Positions 17,701 through 25,852 of a DNA stretch of 64,000 bases are shown piece by piece. Source of the stretch: an uncultured Oscillospiraceae bacterium (GTDB taxonomy: Bacteria; Bacillota; Clostridia; Oscillospirales; Oscillospiraceae); assembly GCA_944386975.1 (NCBI GenBank), contig CALXDC010000002.1:1-64000 (forward strand). Direction: 5' to 3'. A model generated the notes under the pieces. That model was not told where the DNA came from. It saw nothing but the letters and a program-made list of their open reading frames with translations, and did no database searches. How positions within the stretch are numbered: the first letter of the stretch is position 1; the number at the start of each line of letters is the position of its first letter. The translations under genes were made by a program, and so were the position numbers.

Positions 17701-18111
17701 GAGAAGACCCTCCGGCGAAGCGGTCTCCTCTTGGGGGACCGGGAGGTGCTGGAGGCCATGGAGCACGGCGCCACCGAGTCTCCCCGGTTCCTGCCGCTGG
17801 CGGTGAACAAGGACGGGGACATCACCAAGGGAGTGGCCACGGCGGCCCAGCTTGGCAGTCTCAGCCGGTATGTGGACCGGGTGCTGGAGGAGATTGCCCG
17901 GGAGATCGGGGAGGGCAACATCGACGCCGACCCCTACACCCGCAGCGAGCAGGACAGCGCCTGTACCTACTGTGAATTTGCCGCCGCCTGCCACTTTGCC
18001 GACGGCCAGCGGGGGGACCACGCCCAGCCCATCCGGTCCGTCACCACGGAGGAGTTCTGGCAGGCGGTGGAGGAGAAGACCCAGGGAGAGGAGGAGACGA
18101 GATGGCAGTGA
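14767..18111 (+). CDS. addB: ATP-dependent helicase/deoxyribonuclease subunit B (AddB)
   Basis: Second subunit of the AddAB helicase-nuclease that processes double-strand breaks and recognises Chi. The 1114-residue protein begins MLRLIRGRANTGKS, a Walker-A-like loop. The C-terminal nuclease domain has RVDGW and VVDYKTG (about residue 907). The four 4Fe-4S cysteines are split as in the family: one in KSCHFAYFM (about 749) and three in CTYCEFAAAC near 1066. ATG 14767 is chosen over GTG 14758 for spacing to AAGGACGG. It overlaps addA by 10 bases. Confidence 0.94.
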   Translation: MLRLIRGRANTGKSRMVLDLMAENGPAREQILLVPDQASYAAEVDLCRFLGDEASRYAQVLTFSRLTRRVLAETGGLETVSLDGGGKLLMMERAMMDVSSRLTVYRRPSRKAAFLQALLDLMDELQRCRVTMEQMEEQAERAEGNTALKLHDVALLYGAYRSRLCRDGVNLSDDMDKLIAKLAQSHYADGKDLYFDGFARFTAQELQAVDILLRCAHSVTVVLLGEAGSRQEIFQAGNRTYDALRELAAGCGCPVTVLPPPEREGEAGALRHLEEQFFGEGKVFSGECPEIQLYQGKNLYTEVEAVAASIRTKVAREGCRFRDFGVVVRRMEDYEGAVENVFERYGVPVYLSRRSDLTDKPIVALVLSALEAVTGGFEYEDVFRFLKTGLAGVSDRQCDLLENYVLKWDLRGKAWVREEPWTGNPEGYGAELTPERQWQLQEVNRCRELVRPQLAALQAGLRAADTARGKMEVLYRFLEDIHLPRRLKERSDRMTETGELQLAEEYRQLWEILCGIMDQFVEILGDAPLSNDEFLQLIKQMVSQYSVGTIPAALDQVAFSELTLNDRHSVRWLYLLGATDDAVPAVDRGDGILTEDERELLLQGGLRLAPHGMEKLGMELTHLYAALAKPTEGLWVSYPAAGAAGAEQRPSFLFSRIQALFPKVSTTRERVDKEFRLTAPIPALEAAGDFRDGKLWKYFQSREVWQEALGGMERGAAMTRGRLSPAAVRALYGDEVRMSASRIDKIKSCHFAYFMQYGLRARRRQSAAFDAIQVGNLLHYVLEKVTAAVTAAGGFAGTRPEELRALTDRYMDEYLQEAVGDLQERSARLRYLLRRLRQSVRAVVDNVGEELRSSDFVPMRFELQFGGQGAEMPAISVTRGDTRLQVTGYVDRVDGWLRDGKLYLRVVDYKTGKKSFDLADIVHGLGLQMLLYLFTLEKEGRPLFGRDVVGAGVLYLPARDELLSGKRGMSDGELKSAMEKTLRRSGLLLGDREVLEAMEHGATESPRFLPLAVNKDGDITKGVATAAQLGSLSRYVDRVLEEIAREIGEGNIDADPYTRSEQDSACTYCEFAAACHFADGQRGDHAQPIRSVTTEEFWQAVEEKTQGEEETRWQ

Positions 18112-21100
18112 AGCTGACCGACCAGCAGTTGGGGGCGATAAAGGACCGGGGAGGCAACCTCCTGGTGTCCGCCGCCGCCGGCAGCGGCAAGACCAAGGTG
18201 CTGGTGGAACGGCTGTTCCGCTATGTGCTGGAGGAGGGCCGCAACATCGACGAGTTCCTCATCATTACCTACACCCGAGCCGCGGCGGCGGAACTGCGGA
18301 GCCGCATTGCCGGGGACCTGGGCAAGCAGCTGGCCCAGCGCCCCGGGGACTACCACCTCCAGCAGCAGCTCTACCGCATCTACCGGGCCGATATCAAGAC
18401 GGTGGACAGCTTCTGCTCCGCCCTCCTCCGGGAGAATATCCACCTGCTCCAGACCGGGGACGGTCCCGCCCTGACGGCGGACTTCCGGGTGCTGGAGGAG
18501 GGGGAGGCAGACCTCCTCCGCCAGCGGGTGCTGGCCCGGACCCTGGAGCAATTTTACGAGACCATGAAGGAGGGAGACGGTGGCAGTCAGCTGGCGGACG
18601 CCTACGGCTTTGGCCGGGACGACCGGGCCCTGGAGGAGCTGGTGCTCCGCATGAGCGAGAAGCTCCAGAGCCACGCATACCCGGACAAGTGGCTCCGGGA
18701 GATGGAGGCCATGTGGCAAAATCTCCCCGATTCCATTGACGACACCCCCTACGCCGCGGTGCTGAAGGAGGCCCTGGGGCGGAAGGCGGACCACTGGCAG
18801 CGGCAGCTGCGCCAGTGCGTCACGGAGATGGCGGGGGAGACGGTGCTGGAGAAGGCCTACTGCCCCGGCTTTCTCCACTACGCCGAGGGCCTGGAGGCCC
18901 TGGCAGAGGCGAAGGACATCCCCTGGGACCAGATGGCCCGGTCCGTCCCGGCGGCGGAGCGGCTGAAGCCCACCCGGAACGTCTCCGACGAGCTGCTGAA
19001 AAACCGTATGGCGGCGGTGTGGAAGGCCTGCAAAGAGGAGATGAAAAAGGCGGCGGAGGTGTTCGCCGTCTCCGACCGGGAGGCCATGGAGGACCTTCAT
19101 GCGGTGGCTCCGGCCATGTCCGCCCTTCTCAAGCTGACGGAGGACTACGAGCAGGCTTACCAGCTGGAGAAGCGGCGGCGGAACGCGGCGGACTTCTCCG
19201 ACCAGGAGCACTGCGCCATTCAGCTGCTGCTGGGGGAGGACGGCACCCCCACGGACCTCTGCCGCCAGGTGAGGGCCCGGTACGCGGAGATCATGGTGGA
19301 CGAGTATCAGGACACCAACGAGGTGCAAAACTGCATCTTCGAGGCCCTGGCCGCCGGACGAAACAACCTCTTCTGTGTGGGGGACGTGAAGCAGAGCATC
19401 TACCGCTTCCGTCTGGCTGACCCCACCATCTTCTTAGAGAAATATCGCCGCTTCCGACCCAAGGGCGAGGCGGAAAAGGGGGAGGACCGGAAGATCCTCC
19501 TCTCCAAGAACTTCCGTTCCCGCTCGGAGGTGCTGGACGCGGCCAACTTCGTCTTCTCCAACATCCTCTCCCAGGAGATGGGGGAGATGGACTACGGCCC
19601 CGACGAGGCCCTCTACTTCGGGGCGGAGTACTACCCGGCAGCGGAGGACCGGCAGCCGGAGTTCCACCTCCTCCAGGTCCCCGCCGGGGAGGAGGGGGGC
19701 GACACCCACTGGGCGGAGGCCCGGTTCGTGGCGGAGAAAATTACCCACATGCTCCGGGAGGGCTACCCGGTGCTGGATGAGGGGGGAGACATGCGGCCCT
19801 GCCGCAGCAGCGACTTTGCCATCCTCATGCGAAGCCCCAGCCAGCACCTCTACCAGTACATCGCCGCCCTCCGGGAGCGGAACATCCCCTGTGCCGTCCA
19901 GGAGAATGAGGACTTTTTCGCCGCCATGGAGGTGGCGGTGGCCATCAACCTCCTGGCAGTGGTGGACAACCCCCACCAGGACGTGCCTCTCATCTCCGTT
20001 CTTCGGTCCCCGGTGTTCGGCTTCACGCCGGACCGGCTGGCGGAGATCCGGGGCAACTGCCCCACCGGGGATTACTGTACCGCCTTAGAGCGGGCGGCGG
20101 AGCGGGGGGAGGAGGACGCCGCCGCCGTGGAGGACGCCCTGGCAAATCTCCGGTCCGCCGCCAAGGACATGAGCGTCCAGCGGCTCCTCTGGCACATCTA
20201 CAACGAGCTGAACCTGCCGGGGGTCTTCGGGGCTATGGAGAACGGCGCCGCCCGCCGGGAGAATCTGGTGACCTTGGGAGAGTGGGCCCGGTCCTTTGAG
20301 AGCGGCGGCTACCGTGGCCTTTTCGCCTTTGTCTCCCACCTCCGCCAGCTGCTGGAGAGCGGCAGCGCCCCCGCTGGCAGCGGCGCTGCGGCAGGGGAGG
20401 GGGTCCAGATCATGACCATCCACAAGTCCAAGGGCCTGGAGTTTCCCATCGTGATCCTGGCGGACCTCAGCAAGGAGTTCAACCGGGCGGACCTCAATCC
20501 CCAGGTGCTGGTCCACCCCCGACTGGGTCTCGGTCCCCGGCGGATCGACCTTGCCCGCCGCCTCACCTATCCCACCCTGGCCCGCACCGCCGTGGAGCGG
20601 CAGCTGAGCCGGGAGGGACGGTCCGAGGAGATGCGGGTGTTGTATGTGGCCATGACCCGGCCCAAGGAGAAGCTCATCATGGTAGCCTCCGGCAAGCGGA
20701 TGGGCAGTAAGCTCAAGAAACTGCTGCCCCTGGCCTCTTGCCCGGCGGAGCCCAATGCCGTGGAGGTGGCCGGCTGCCTTGCCGACTGGGTGCTGCTGCC
20801 CCTGCTGTGCCGCCCGGAGGCAGCGGTGCTCCGGGACCTGGGGGAGATGGATGCCCCCCAGCTGGTCACCGACGGCGTCACCTGGACCGTGGCGGTCCAC
20901 GACGGCGCGCCCTACACCCACCCCGCCGGAGCAAACCGGGAGGACGCCCCAACGCCCACCAGGAAAGAGCCGGACTTCGATCCGGCCCTCCTGGATTTCG
21001 TCTACCCCTATCCCCAGGCTACCGTCCTGCCCACCAAGGTCACCGCCACCCAGCTGAAGGGCCGGGACAAGGACGCCCAGATCGCCGAGGGCACCGGCCA

Positions 21101-21662
21101 CGTCTACAAACCGGCGGAGGACTTTGCCGCGCCCCTGTTCCTCAGGAGGGAGGAGCGGACCCTCACCGCCGCCCAGCGGGGCACCGCCGTCCACGCGGTG
21201 ATGCAGTACATCGACTTTTCTGCCCCCGACGCGGCGGAGGCCATCGCCGCCCTGGTGGCGGACAAGCGGCTGACGGCGGAGCAGGGAGCGGCCATCGCCC
21301 CCAAGGAGATCGACGCATTCCTTCGCTCCTCTCTGGCGGAGGAGATTCGAAACGCATCCCAAGTCTGGCGGGAGTATACCTTCTCCCTCCTCATGCCCGG
21401 GGAGGACTGTCTGGGCCCCGGTGCAGCAGGGGAGGAGGTGCTGCTCCAGGGCGTGGTGGACTGCTTCTTCGACACGCCGGAGGGCCTGGTGGTGGTGGAC
21501 TTCAAAACCGACCGGGTCAGCGGCAAGGAGCAGCAGCTGCGGACGGAGCACTACCGCTCCCAGGTGGCTGCCTACAGCGCCGCCCTCACCCGGATTTTCC
21601 GCCGTCCTGTGGTTCGGCAGGTGCTCTACTACTTCCACACCGGCACAGCGGTGGAATTATGA
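18102..21662 (+). CDS. addA: ATP-dependent helicase/nuclease subunit A (AddA)
   Basis: UvrD-type helicase and nuclease subunit of AddAB. The 1186 residues show the Q motif LTDQQLGAI, Walker A AAAGSGKT (about residue 26), Walker B VDEYQDTN, motif III/IV region GDVKQSIYRFR, the later helicase motif MTIHKSKGLEFPIV and YVAMTRPKEKL, and a C-terminal RecB-type nuclease motif VVDFKTDRV (about 1131). It is co-transcribed with addB. Confidence 0.96.
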   Translation: MAVKLTDQQLGAIKDRGGNLLVSAAAGSGKTKVLVERLFRYVLEEGRNIDEFLIITYTRAAAAELRSRIAGDLGKQLAQRPGDYHLQQQLYRIYRADIKTVDSFCSALLRENIHLLQTGDGPALTADFRVLEEGEADLLRQRVLARTLEQFYETMKEGDGGSQLADAYGFGRDDRALEELVLRMSEKLQSHAYPDKWLREMEAMWQNLPDSIDDTPYAAVLKEALGRKADHWQRQLRQCVTEMAGETVLEKAYCPGFLHYAEGLEALAEAKDIPWDQMARSVPAAERLKPTRNVSDELLKNRMAAVWKACKEEMKKAAEVFAVSDREAMEDLHAVAPAMSALLKLTEDYEQAYQLEKRRRNAADFSDQEHCAIQLLLGEDGTPTDLCRQVRARYAEIMVDEYQDTNEVQNCIFEALAAGRNNLFCVGDVKQSIYRFRLADPTIFLEKYRRFRPKGEAEKGEDRKILLSKNFRSRSEVLDAANFVFSNILSQEMGEMDYGPDEALYFGAEYYPAAEDRQPEFHLLQVPAGEEGGDTHWAEARFVAEKITHMLREGYPVLDEGGDMRPCRSSDFAILMRSPSQHLYQYIAALRERNIPCAVQENEDFFAAMEVAVAINLLAVVDNPHQDVPLISVLRSPVFGFTPDRLAEIRGNCPTGDYCTALERAAERGEEDAAAVEDALANLRSAAKDMSVQRLLWHIYNELNLPGVFGAMENGAARRENLVTLGEWARSFESGGYRGLFAFVSHLRQLLESGSAPAGSGAAAGEGVQIMTIHKSKGLEFPIVILADLSKEFNRADLNPQVLVHPRLGLGPRRIDLARRLTYPTLARTAVERQLSREGRSEEMRVLYVAMTRPKEKLIMVASGKRMGSKLKKLLPLASCPAEPNAVEVAGCLADWVLLPLLCRPEAAVLRDLGEMDAPQLVTDGVTWTVAVHDGAPYTHPAGANREDAPTPTRKEPDFDPALLDFVYPYPQATVLPTKVTATQLKGRDKDAQIAEGTGHVYKPAEDFAAPLFLRREERTLTAAQRGTAVHAVMQYIDFSAPDAAEAIAALVADKRLTAEQGAAIAPKEIDAFLRSSLAEEIRNASQVWREYTFSLLMPGEDCLGPGAAGEEVLLQGVVDCFFDTPEGLVVVDFKTDRVSGKEQQLRTEHYRSQVAAYSAALTRIFRRPVVRQVLYYFHTGTAVEL

Positions 21663-21682
21663 CGGAAAAATGAAAATAATAC

Positions 21683-21711
21683 TTGCAATTTTGGAAAGAC
21701 CGTGGTACAAT
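21683..21711 (+). promoter_or_regulatory. Promoter of rpmE
   Basis: -35 TTGCAA (21683-21688), 17 bases, -10 TACAAT (21706-21711), just after the addA stop. Confidence 0.65.
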
Positions 21712-21768
21712 CATCCATGGCTTTTTGGAAAGCCCTCTATTTTGCGAGGAAAGAGGTGAACAAGAGCA

Positions 21769-21972
21769 ATGAAGGAAGGTATCCATCCCAATTATCAGCA
21801 GACTACTATTAAATGCGCCTGCGGTAATGTAATTGAGACAGGTTCCACGAAGAAGGACATTCGCGTGGAAGTCTGCTCGAAGTGTCACCCCTTCTTCACT
21901 GGCAAGCAGAAGCTGGTCGATACCGGCGGGCGCGTGGCCAAGTTCAACAAGAAGTTCGGTCTGGACAAGTAA
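21769..21972 (+). CDS. rpmE: Ribosomal protein bL31, zinc-binding form
   Basis: Large-subunit ribosomal protein of 67 residues. It keeps the zinc-type cysteines (CACGN and [20 protein letters not shown]), so it is the C-plus form, not the zinc-independent YtiA form. GAAAGAGGTGAAC is upstream. It has its own promoter and terminator. Confidence 0.97.
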   Translation: MKEGIHPNYQQTTIKCACGNVIETGSTKKDIRVEVCSKCHPFFTGKQKLVDTGGRVAKFNKKFGLDK

Positions 21973-21989
21973 TTGCATTACAAAAAACG

Positions 21990-22023
21990 CACCGTGCCGT
22001 AGTCTGCGGCACGGTGTTTTTTT
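21990..22023 (+). terminator. Terminator of rpmE
   Basis: CACCGTGCCG (21990-21999) pairs with CGGCACGGTG (22007-22016), followed by seven T. Confidence 0.9.
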
Positions 22024-22054
22024 GCGCTTTTTTGGGGAAATGGAGGGGATTTGT

Positions 22055-22726
22055 ATGGATTTGACCCTGTGGCTGCCCCGGTTCACCGCCGCCATGGAGG
22101 AGACCTTCGGGGAGCGGCTGCTGTTTCTGGGCCTCCAGGGGAGCCGGGCCAGGGGCGAGGCCCAAGAGGACAGCGACATCGACACGGTGGTGATCCTGGA
22201 CCGCCTCACGGCGGAGGACCTGGCGGTGTTCCGCGCTGCCGCGGAGACCCTCCCATATGGGGAGAAGCTCTGCGGTTTTGTGTCCTCGGCGGGGGTGCTG
22301 CGGTCCTGGGATAGAGGGGAACTCTTCGGCTTCATCCGGGACACGGTGCCCCTCAAAGGGGATTTGCTGGCTCTGACGCCTCCCACCGGCCGGGAGGAGG
22401 CCCGAGAGGCGGTCCACGCCGGGGCCTGCGCCCTCTATCACGCCTGCTGCCACAACCTCCTCTACGACCGCAGCGGGGCTATTCTGGGTGCGCTCTACAA
22501 GTCTGCCCGCTTCGTCCTCCGGGCCAAGGCCTTTGCCGATGGCGGCGAGGACTGCCCCGACCTCACGACCCTCCGGGCCGCCCTCTCCGGGAAGGACCTG
22601 GAGATCCTGGAGCGGTATCTGGCCCTCCGGGCCGGGGAGACGGCGGAGGACCTGGACGCCTGGGGCGGTCCGTTCCTTGCCTGGGCGGGGCGGCTGGTGG
22701 AGACCTATGCTCCGGACCAGCGCTGA
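22055..22726 (+). CDS. Nucleotidyltransferase-domain protein
   Basis: 223 residues. The minimal nucleotidyltransferase signature GLQGSRARG, ending with the DIDTVVI metal-site aspartates, is near residue 26, followed by a helical region reminiscent of kanamycin-nucleotidyltransferase-like proteins. A self-contained NTase with an attached helical (HEPN-like) part is possible, but no partner antitoxin gene is visible. Substrate is unknown. ATG 22055 has GGAGGGG 6 bases upstream; the in-frame ATG at 22040 lacks a good site. It sits between the rpmE terminator and the hflX promoter. Confidence 0.8.
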   Translation: MDLTLWLPRFTAAMEETFGERLLFLGLQGSRARGEAQEDSDIDTVVILDRLTAEDLAVFRAAAETLPYGEKLCGFVSSAGVLRSWDRGELFGFIRDTVPLKGDLLALTPPTGREEAREAVHAGACALYHACCHNLLYDRSGAILGALYKSARFVLRAKAFADGGEDCPDLTTLRAALSGKDLEILERYLALRAGETAEDLDAWGGPFLAWAGRLVETYAPDQR

Positions 22727-22750
22727 AACACCGTATTTCCAGAGGAAATC

Positions 22751-22779
22751 TTGCAAGTTTCCCGGAAATCGGCTATACT
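22751..22779 (+). promoter_or_regulatory. Promoter of hflX
   Basis: -35 TTGCAA (22751-22756), 17 bases, -10 TATACT (22774-22779). The leader is short. Confidence 0.65.
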
Positions 22780-22803
22780 AAAAACAAATTTTTCAGGAAC
22801 AAG

Positions 22804-24120
22804 ATGCGAGGTACTATGGAAACCAATCAGACCAAAGAAATTCGGGACCGGGCGGTGCTGGTGGGGCTGAACAGCCCCCGGCTGGACGCCCGGGAGAACG
22901 CCGACGAAGCCTCCATGGAGGAGCTGAGCGCCCTGGTGGAGACCGCCGGCGGCGAGACCGTGGGCGTGGTGCTGCAGAACCTCAACAGTCCCAACCCCCG
23001 CAGCTTCATCGGCGAGGGCAAGGTGGCGGAGGTGAAGGAGCTGGTGATGAGCGAGCACGCCACCACGGTCATCTTTGACAACGACCTGAGCCCCTCCCAG
23101 ATGCGGGTGCTCACCGAGGAGCTGGGGGTCCAGGTGCTGGACCGCAGCGCCCTGATTCTGGACATCTTCGCCCAGCGGGCCAAGACCCGGGAGGGCCGTC
23201 TCCAGGTGGAGCTGGCCCAGTATCAGTATCTGCTGCCCCGGCTCATCGGTATGTGGACCCACCTGGAGCGGCAGGCGGGCACCAGCGGCAAGGGGCCCAT
23301 CGGCTCCAAGGGCCCCGGCGAAACCCAGCTGGAGACGGACCGCCGTCATGTCCACCGGAAGATCGACAAGCTGAAGGAGGAACTGGAGGAGGTGCGCCGG
23401 GTCCGGGGTACCCAGCGCCAGCGGCGGATGAAAAACGAGATTCCGGTGGTGGCCATCGTGGGCTACACCAACGCTGGTAAATCCACCCTCCTCAACAAGC
23501 TCACCGACGCGGGCATCCCCGCCAACAACCGCCTCTTCGACACCCTGGACACCACCAGCCGCCTTCTCCAGGTCAGCGACACCTTGGAGGTGGTTATCAG
23601 CGACACGGTAGGATTCATCCGGAAGCTCCCCCACCAGCTGGTGGACGCCTTCAAGGCCACGTTGGAGGAGCTGGAGTACGCGGACCTGCTGCTCCACGTC
23701 ATCGACATCTCCAACCCCATGTGGCAGGAGCAGGCCAGGATCGTGGACGACCTCATCCGGGAGCTGGGAGCGGAGCAGACTCCCTGTATCCGGGTCTACA
23801 ATAAGTCCGACCTCTTCTGGGGGGACATCCGGCCCCACGGAGAGATGACGGTCAACATCTCCGCCAAGACCGGCGAGGGAGTGCCCCAGCTGCTGGAGGC
23901 CATCGACAAGGCACTGGACAAGGGGACAAGGAGAGTCACCTTACACCTCCCGTATGACAAGGGAAACCTGCTGAATGTCCTCTACGAGGATGCCAAAGTG
24001 GAGACGGTGGAGTACGGCGAGACCATCGACGTGGTGGCGGTGTGCACCCCCCGGGCCATCGGGCTGGTGAAGGACTATATCGAGGGGTACGTGGAGCCCA
24101 AGGAGGACTGGGAGCTATAA
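22804..24120 (+). CDS. hflX: Ribosome-splitting GTPase HflX
   Basis: GTPase that binds the 50S subunit and can split stalled ribosomes. The 438 residues have the glycine-rich HflX N-terminal domain (NPRSFIGEGKVAEV; LDRSALILDIFAQRAKTREG), then the G domain: G1 GYTNAGKSTLLN, G3 DTVGFI, G4 NKSD. A second in-frame ATG at 22816 is possible; 22804 is kept because AGGA lies 6 bases upstream. A terminator-like hairpin lies about 50 bases downstream. Confidence 0.95.
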   Translation: MRGTMETNQTKEIRDRAVLVGLNSPRLDARENADEASMEELSALVETAGGETVGVVLQNLNSPNPRSFIGEGKVAEVKELVMSEHATTVIFDNDLSPSQMRVLTEELGVQVLDRSALILDIFAQRAKTREGRLQVELAQYQYLLPRLIGMWTHLERQAGTSGKGPIGSKGPGETQLETDRRHVHRKIDKLKEELEEVRRVRGTQRQRRMKNEIPVVAIVGYTNAGKSTLLNKLTDAGIPANNRLFDTLDTTSRLLQVSDTLEVVISDTVGFIRKLPHQLVDAFKATLEELEYADLLLHVIDISNPMWQEQARIVDDLIRELGAEQTPCIRVYNKSDLFWGDIRPHGEMTVNISAKTGEGVPQLLEAIDKALDKGTRRVTLHLPYDKGNLLNVLYEDAKVETVEYGETIDVVAVCTPRAIGLVKDYIEGYVEPKEDWEL

Positions 24121-24362
24121 GGCCCCATCCAGGGCGACAATCCCTGACCGGTGCGGAGACCTAAAAGAAAGGCGTGGGAGGCGTAGAAGGCCCGCGCCTT
24201 TTCCCAATCCTCCCGCTGGAGGGGATCGAGGCTGTTTTCCCAGGAGGAGAGCCACAGGGCGTCGTCCCCTTGGGGGACCTTCTCCAGATGGGGGAGTATG
24301 TAGTTGACATAAAGCCATTGTACAAAGTCCTGTACAATAGTACCCCCTTTCGATAACGACAT
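24075..24362 (-). CDS. Small conserved-looking protein of unknown function, divergent from the XRE regulator
   Basis: 95 residues with a protein-like composition rich in aromatics: DFVQWLYVNYILPHLE at the start and FYASHAFLLGLRTGQG in the middle. It has no signal peptide or clear membrane segment. The ATG at 24362 has no ribosome site; an AAAGGGGG lies 5 codons inside, so translation may begin near there with an unusual codon, or from a very short leader. A good minus-strand promoter at 24382-24410 places transcription start about 13 bases before the ATG. Its end overlaps the hflX 3' end tail-to-tail by 46 bases. Function unknown. Confidence 0.55.
   Translation of the reverse strand: MSLSKGGTIVQDFVQWLYVNYILPHLEKVPQGDDALWLSSWENSLDPLQREDWEKARAFYASHAFLLGLRTGQGLSPWMGPYSSQSSLGSTYPSI
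24168..24204 (+). terminator. Probable terminator of hflX
   Basis: AAAGGCGTGGG (24168-24178) pairs with CCCGCGCCTTT (24191-24201), then TTT. It lies inside the coding sequence of the small minus-strand gene. Confidence 0.5.
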
Positions 24363-24388
24363 ATGTGTCGTAAACACTTGTAGTTTAC
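24317..24388. promoter_or_regulatory. Three inverted repeats between the small gene and the XRE gene
   Basis: ATTGTACA-N6-TGTACAAT (24317-24338), ACGACA-N4-TGTCGT (24356-24371) and GTAAAC-N7-GTTTAC (24370-24388). Together they cover the start of the small gene and its promoter, as operators of a Cro/CI-type switch would. Confidence 0.5.
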
Positions 24389-24410
24389 CACAGCCGAGGA
24401 AGATTGTCAA
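24382..24410 (-). promoter_or_regulatory. Promoter of the small divergent gene
   Basis: Minus-strand -35 TTGACA (24405-24410), 17 bases, -10 TAAACT (24382-24387). The -10 is inside the third inverted repeat. Confidence 0.55.
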
Positions 24411-24419
24411 GGAGGAGCT

Positions 24420-24626
24420 ATGTCCATTAAAGAAAGACTGCGGGAACTCCGGAAGGAACGGAAGGAGACCCAGGAGCAGACGGCAAAAGCGACCGGAATG
24501 ACGCTTCGACATTATCAGCGGTTTGAGGCAGGGGATAGTCTGCCCGGCTTTGACAACCTCTGTGCCCTGGCGGACCACTTCGAGGTGTCCCTGGACTACC
24601 TGGCAGGACGTACAGACGAGAGATAG
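24420..24626 (+). CDS. Small XRE-family (Cro/CI-like) transcriptional regulator
   Basis: 68 residues, essentially one helix-turn-helix domain: ERLRELRKERKETQEQTA, then MTLRHYQRFEAGDSLP as the recognition part and HFEVSLDYLAGRTDE at the end. GGAGGA lies 3-8 bases before the ATG. It faces away from the 95-residue gene, with three palindromes between them, so it probably regulates that gene and itself. A GNAT gene follows after 16 bases. Confidence 0.9.
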   Translation: MSIKERLRELRKERKETQEQTAKATGMTLRHYQRFEAGDSLPGFDNLCALADHFEVSLDYLAGRTDER

Positions 24627-24642
24627 CAGCAGGTGACAAGGA

Positions 24643-25182
24643 ATGAACCTTACCACAGAGAGAACGGTCCTGCGGCCCTTCCGGGACGAGGACGCGGCGG
24701 CGCTATATGAATTCTCCCGCCTCCATCAGGTGGCGGACGCCGCCGGGTGGCCGCCCCACAAAAGCGTGGAGGACAGCTTGCGGGTGATCCGCACCGTCTT
24801 CCACTCCCCCCACATCTTCGCTGTGACGGACCGGGAGACCGGGGCCCTGCTGGGCTCCGCCGGGTTCACCGGACGGTCCCGGGGCGGCTACGGCCCCGAC
24901 GACGAGCTGGGCTATTCCCTTGACCCCAAGTGGTGGGGAAAGGGCATCATGACGGAGGTGTGCCGCCGTCTCATCCGCTACGGCTTTGAGGAGATGGACC
25001 TCTCCGCCATCTGGTGTACCCACTACGACGGCAACGGCCGCTCCCGGCGGGTCATCGAGAAGTGCGGCTTTCAGAGGGTTTTTTCCGAGACCTTAGAGGA
25101 CGACCTGGGCACCCATCTTACCCATTTTTATCTGCTGCTGCGTCCGGCGGCAGGGGAGGAGGACACATGGAGGAATACCTGA
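24643..25182 (+). CDS. GNAT acetyltransferase (RimJ/RimL type)
   Basis: 179 residues, starting TERTVLRPFRDEDAAALYEF, with the typical ELGYSLDPKWWGKGIMTE acetyl-CoA binding segment and NGRSRRVIEKCGFQRV near the end. It probably acetylates a small molecule or a protein N terminus; the substrate cannot be read. It overlaps the next gene by 16 bases. Confidence 0.9.
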   Translation: MNLTTERTVLRPFRDEDAAALYEFSRLHQVADAAGWPPHKSVEDSLRVIRTVFHSPHIFAVTDRETGALLGSAGFTGRSRGGYGPDDELGYSLDPKWWGKGIMTEVCRRLIRYGFEEMDLSAIWCTHYDGNGRSRRVIEKCGFQRVFSETLEDDLGTHLTHFYLLLRPAAGEEDTWRNT

Positions 25183-25811
25183 TCCCCTTCGGGGAAGCGG
25201 AGGCGGAATATGTGGAGAAGCGCTCCCGCTTCATCGGCCACATCTGGCGGGTGGACAGCGAGGAGGAGGCCCGTGCCCGCATTGAGGAGACGAAAAAGCG
25301 CCACTACGACGCCCGGCACAACTGCTGGTGCTACCTGCTGCGCCAGGGGAACGTGCTGCGCTATAGCGACGACGGGGAGCCCCAGGGCACCGCAGGCCAG
25401 CCCATGCTGAACGTGTTTCAGCGGGAGGGGGTCTTTGACGTGTGCTGCGTGGTGACCCGGTACTTCGGCGGTATCCTCCTGGGGGCCGGGGGCCTCACCC
25501 GGGCCTACGGCGGCACCGCCAAGCTGGCCCTCAACGAGGCGGGGGTCAGCCGGATGCGGCTGTGGGCCACGGTGGCGGTGCCTTGTACTTATCCATTATA
25601 TGAAAGAATGAAATTGTTGGCAGAGGAGTGCGGCGGCATCATCGAGGACACGGAGTTCGGCGCGGATATTCTCCTGACCGTGACGTTGCCTGCGGAGAAC
25701 CGCCAGGGCTTTTTCGACAAGATCACGGAGCTGTCCGCAGGCGGTCTGGAGCCCCTTTTGATGGAGGAGACCTTCCGGCCCGGTCCCAGAGAGGCGGCCC
25801 GCCAGGGATAG
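25167..25811 (+). CDS. yigZ: YigZ/IMPACT family protein
   Basis: 214 residues. The UPF0029 N-terminal domain has EKRSRFIGHIWRV, KKRHYDARHNCWCY, SDDGEPQGTAGQPML and VTRYFGGILLGAGGLTRAYG, followed by a C-terminal ferredoxin-like domain. Homologues are tied to translation or stress responses, but the bacterial role is not settled. GGGGAGGAGG precedes the ATG, inside the end of the GNAT gene. Confidence 0.92.
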   Translation: MEEYLIPFGEAEAEYVEKRSRFIGHIWRVDSEEEARARIEETKKRHYDARHNCWCYLLRQGNVLRYSDDGEPQGTAGQPMLNVFQREGVFDVCCVVTRYFGGILLGAGGLTRAYGGTAKLALNEAGVSRMRLWATVAVPCTYPLYERMKLLAEECGGIIEDTEFGADILLTVTLPAENRQGFFDKITELSAGGLEPLLMEETFRPGPREAARQG

Positions 25812-25852
25812 ACCCGCGCGGTTCGGGACATACTGCCCTCGAGGTGAGAAAT

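Noticed and set aside
22055..22726. MntA/HepT-type toxin-antitoxin pair
   Set aside because: The nucleotidyltransferase motif is present, but there is no adjacent HEPN gene and hflX starts from its own promoter.
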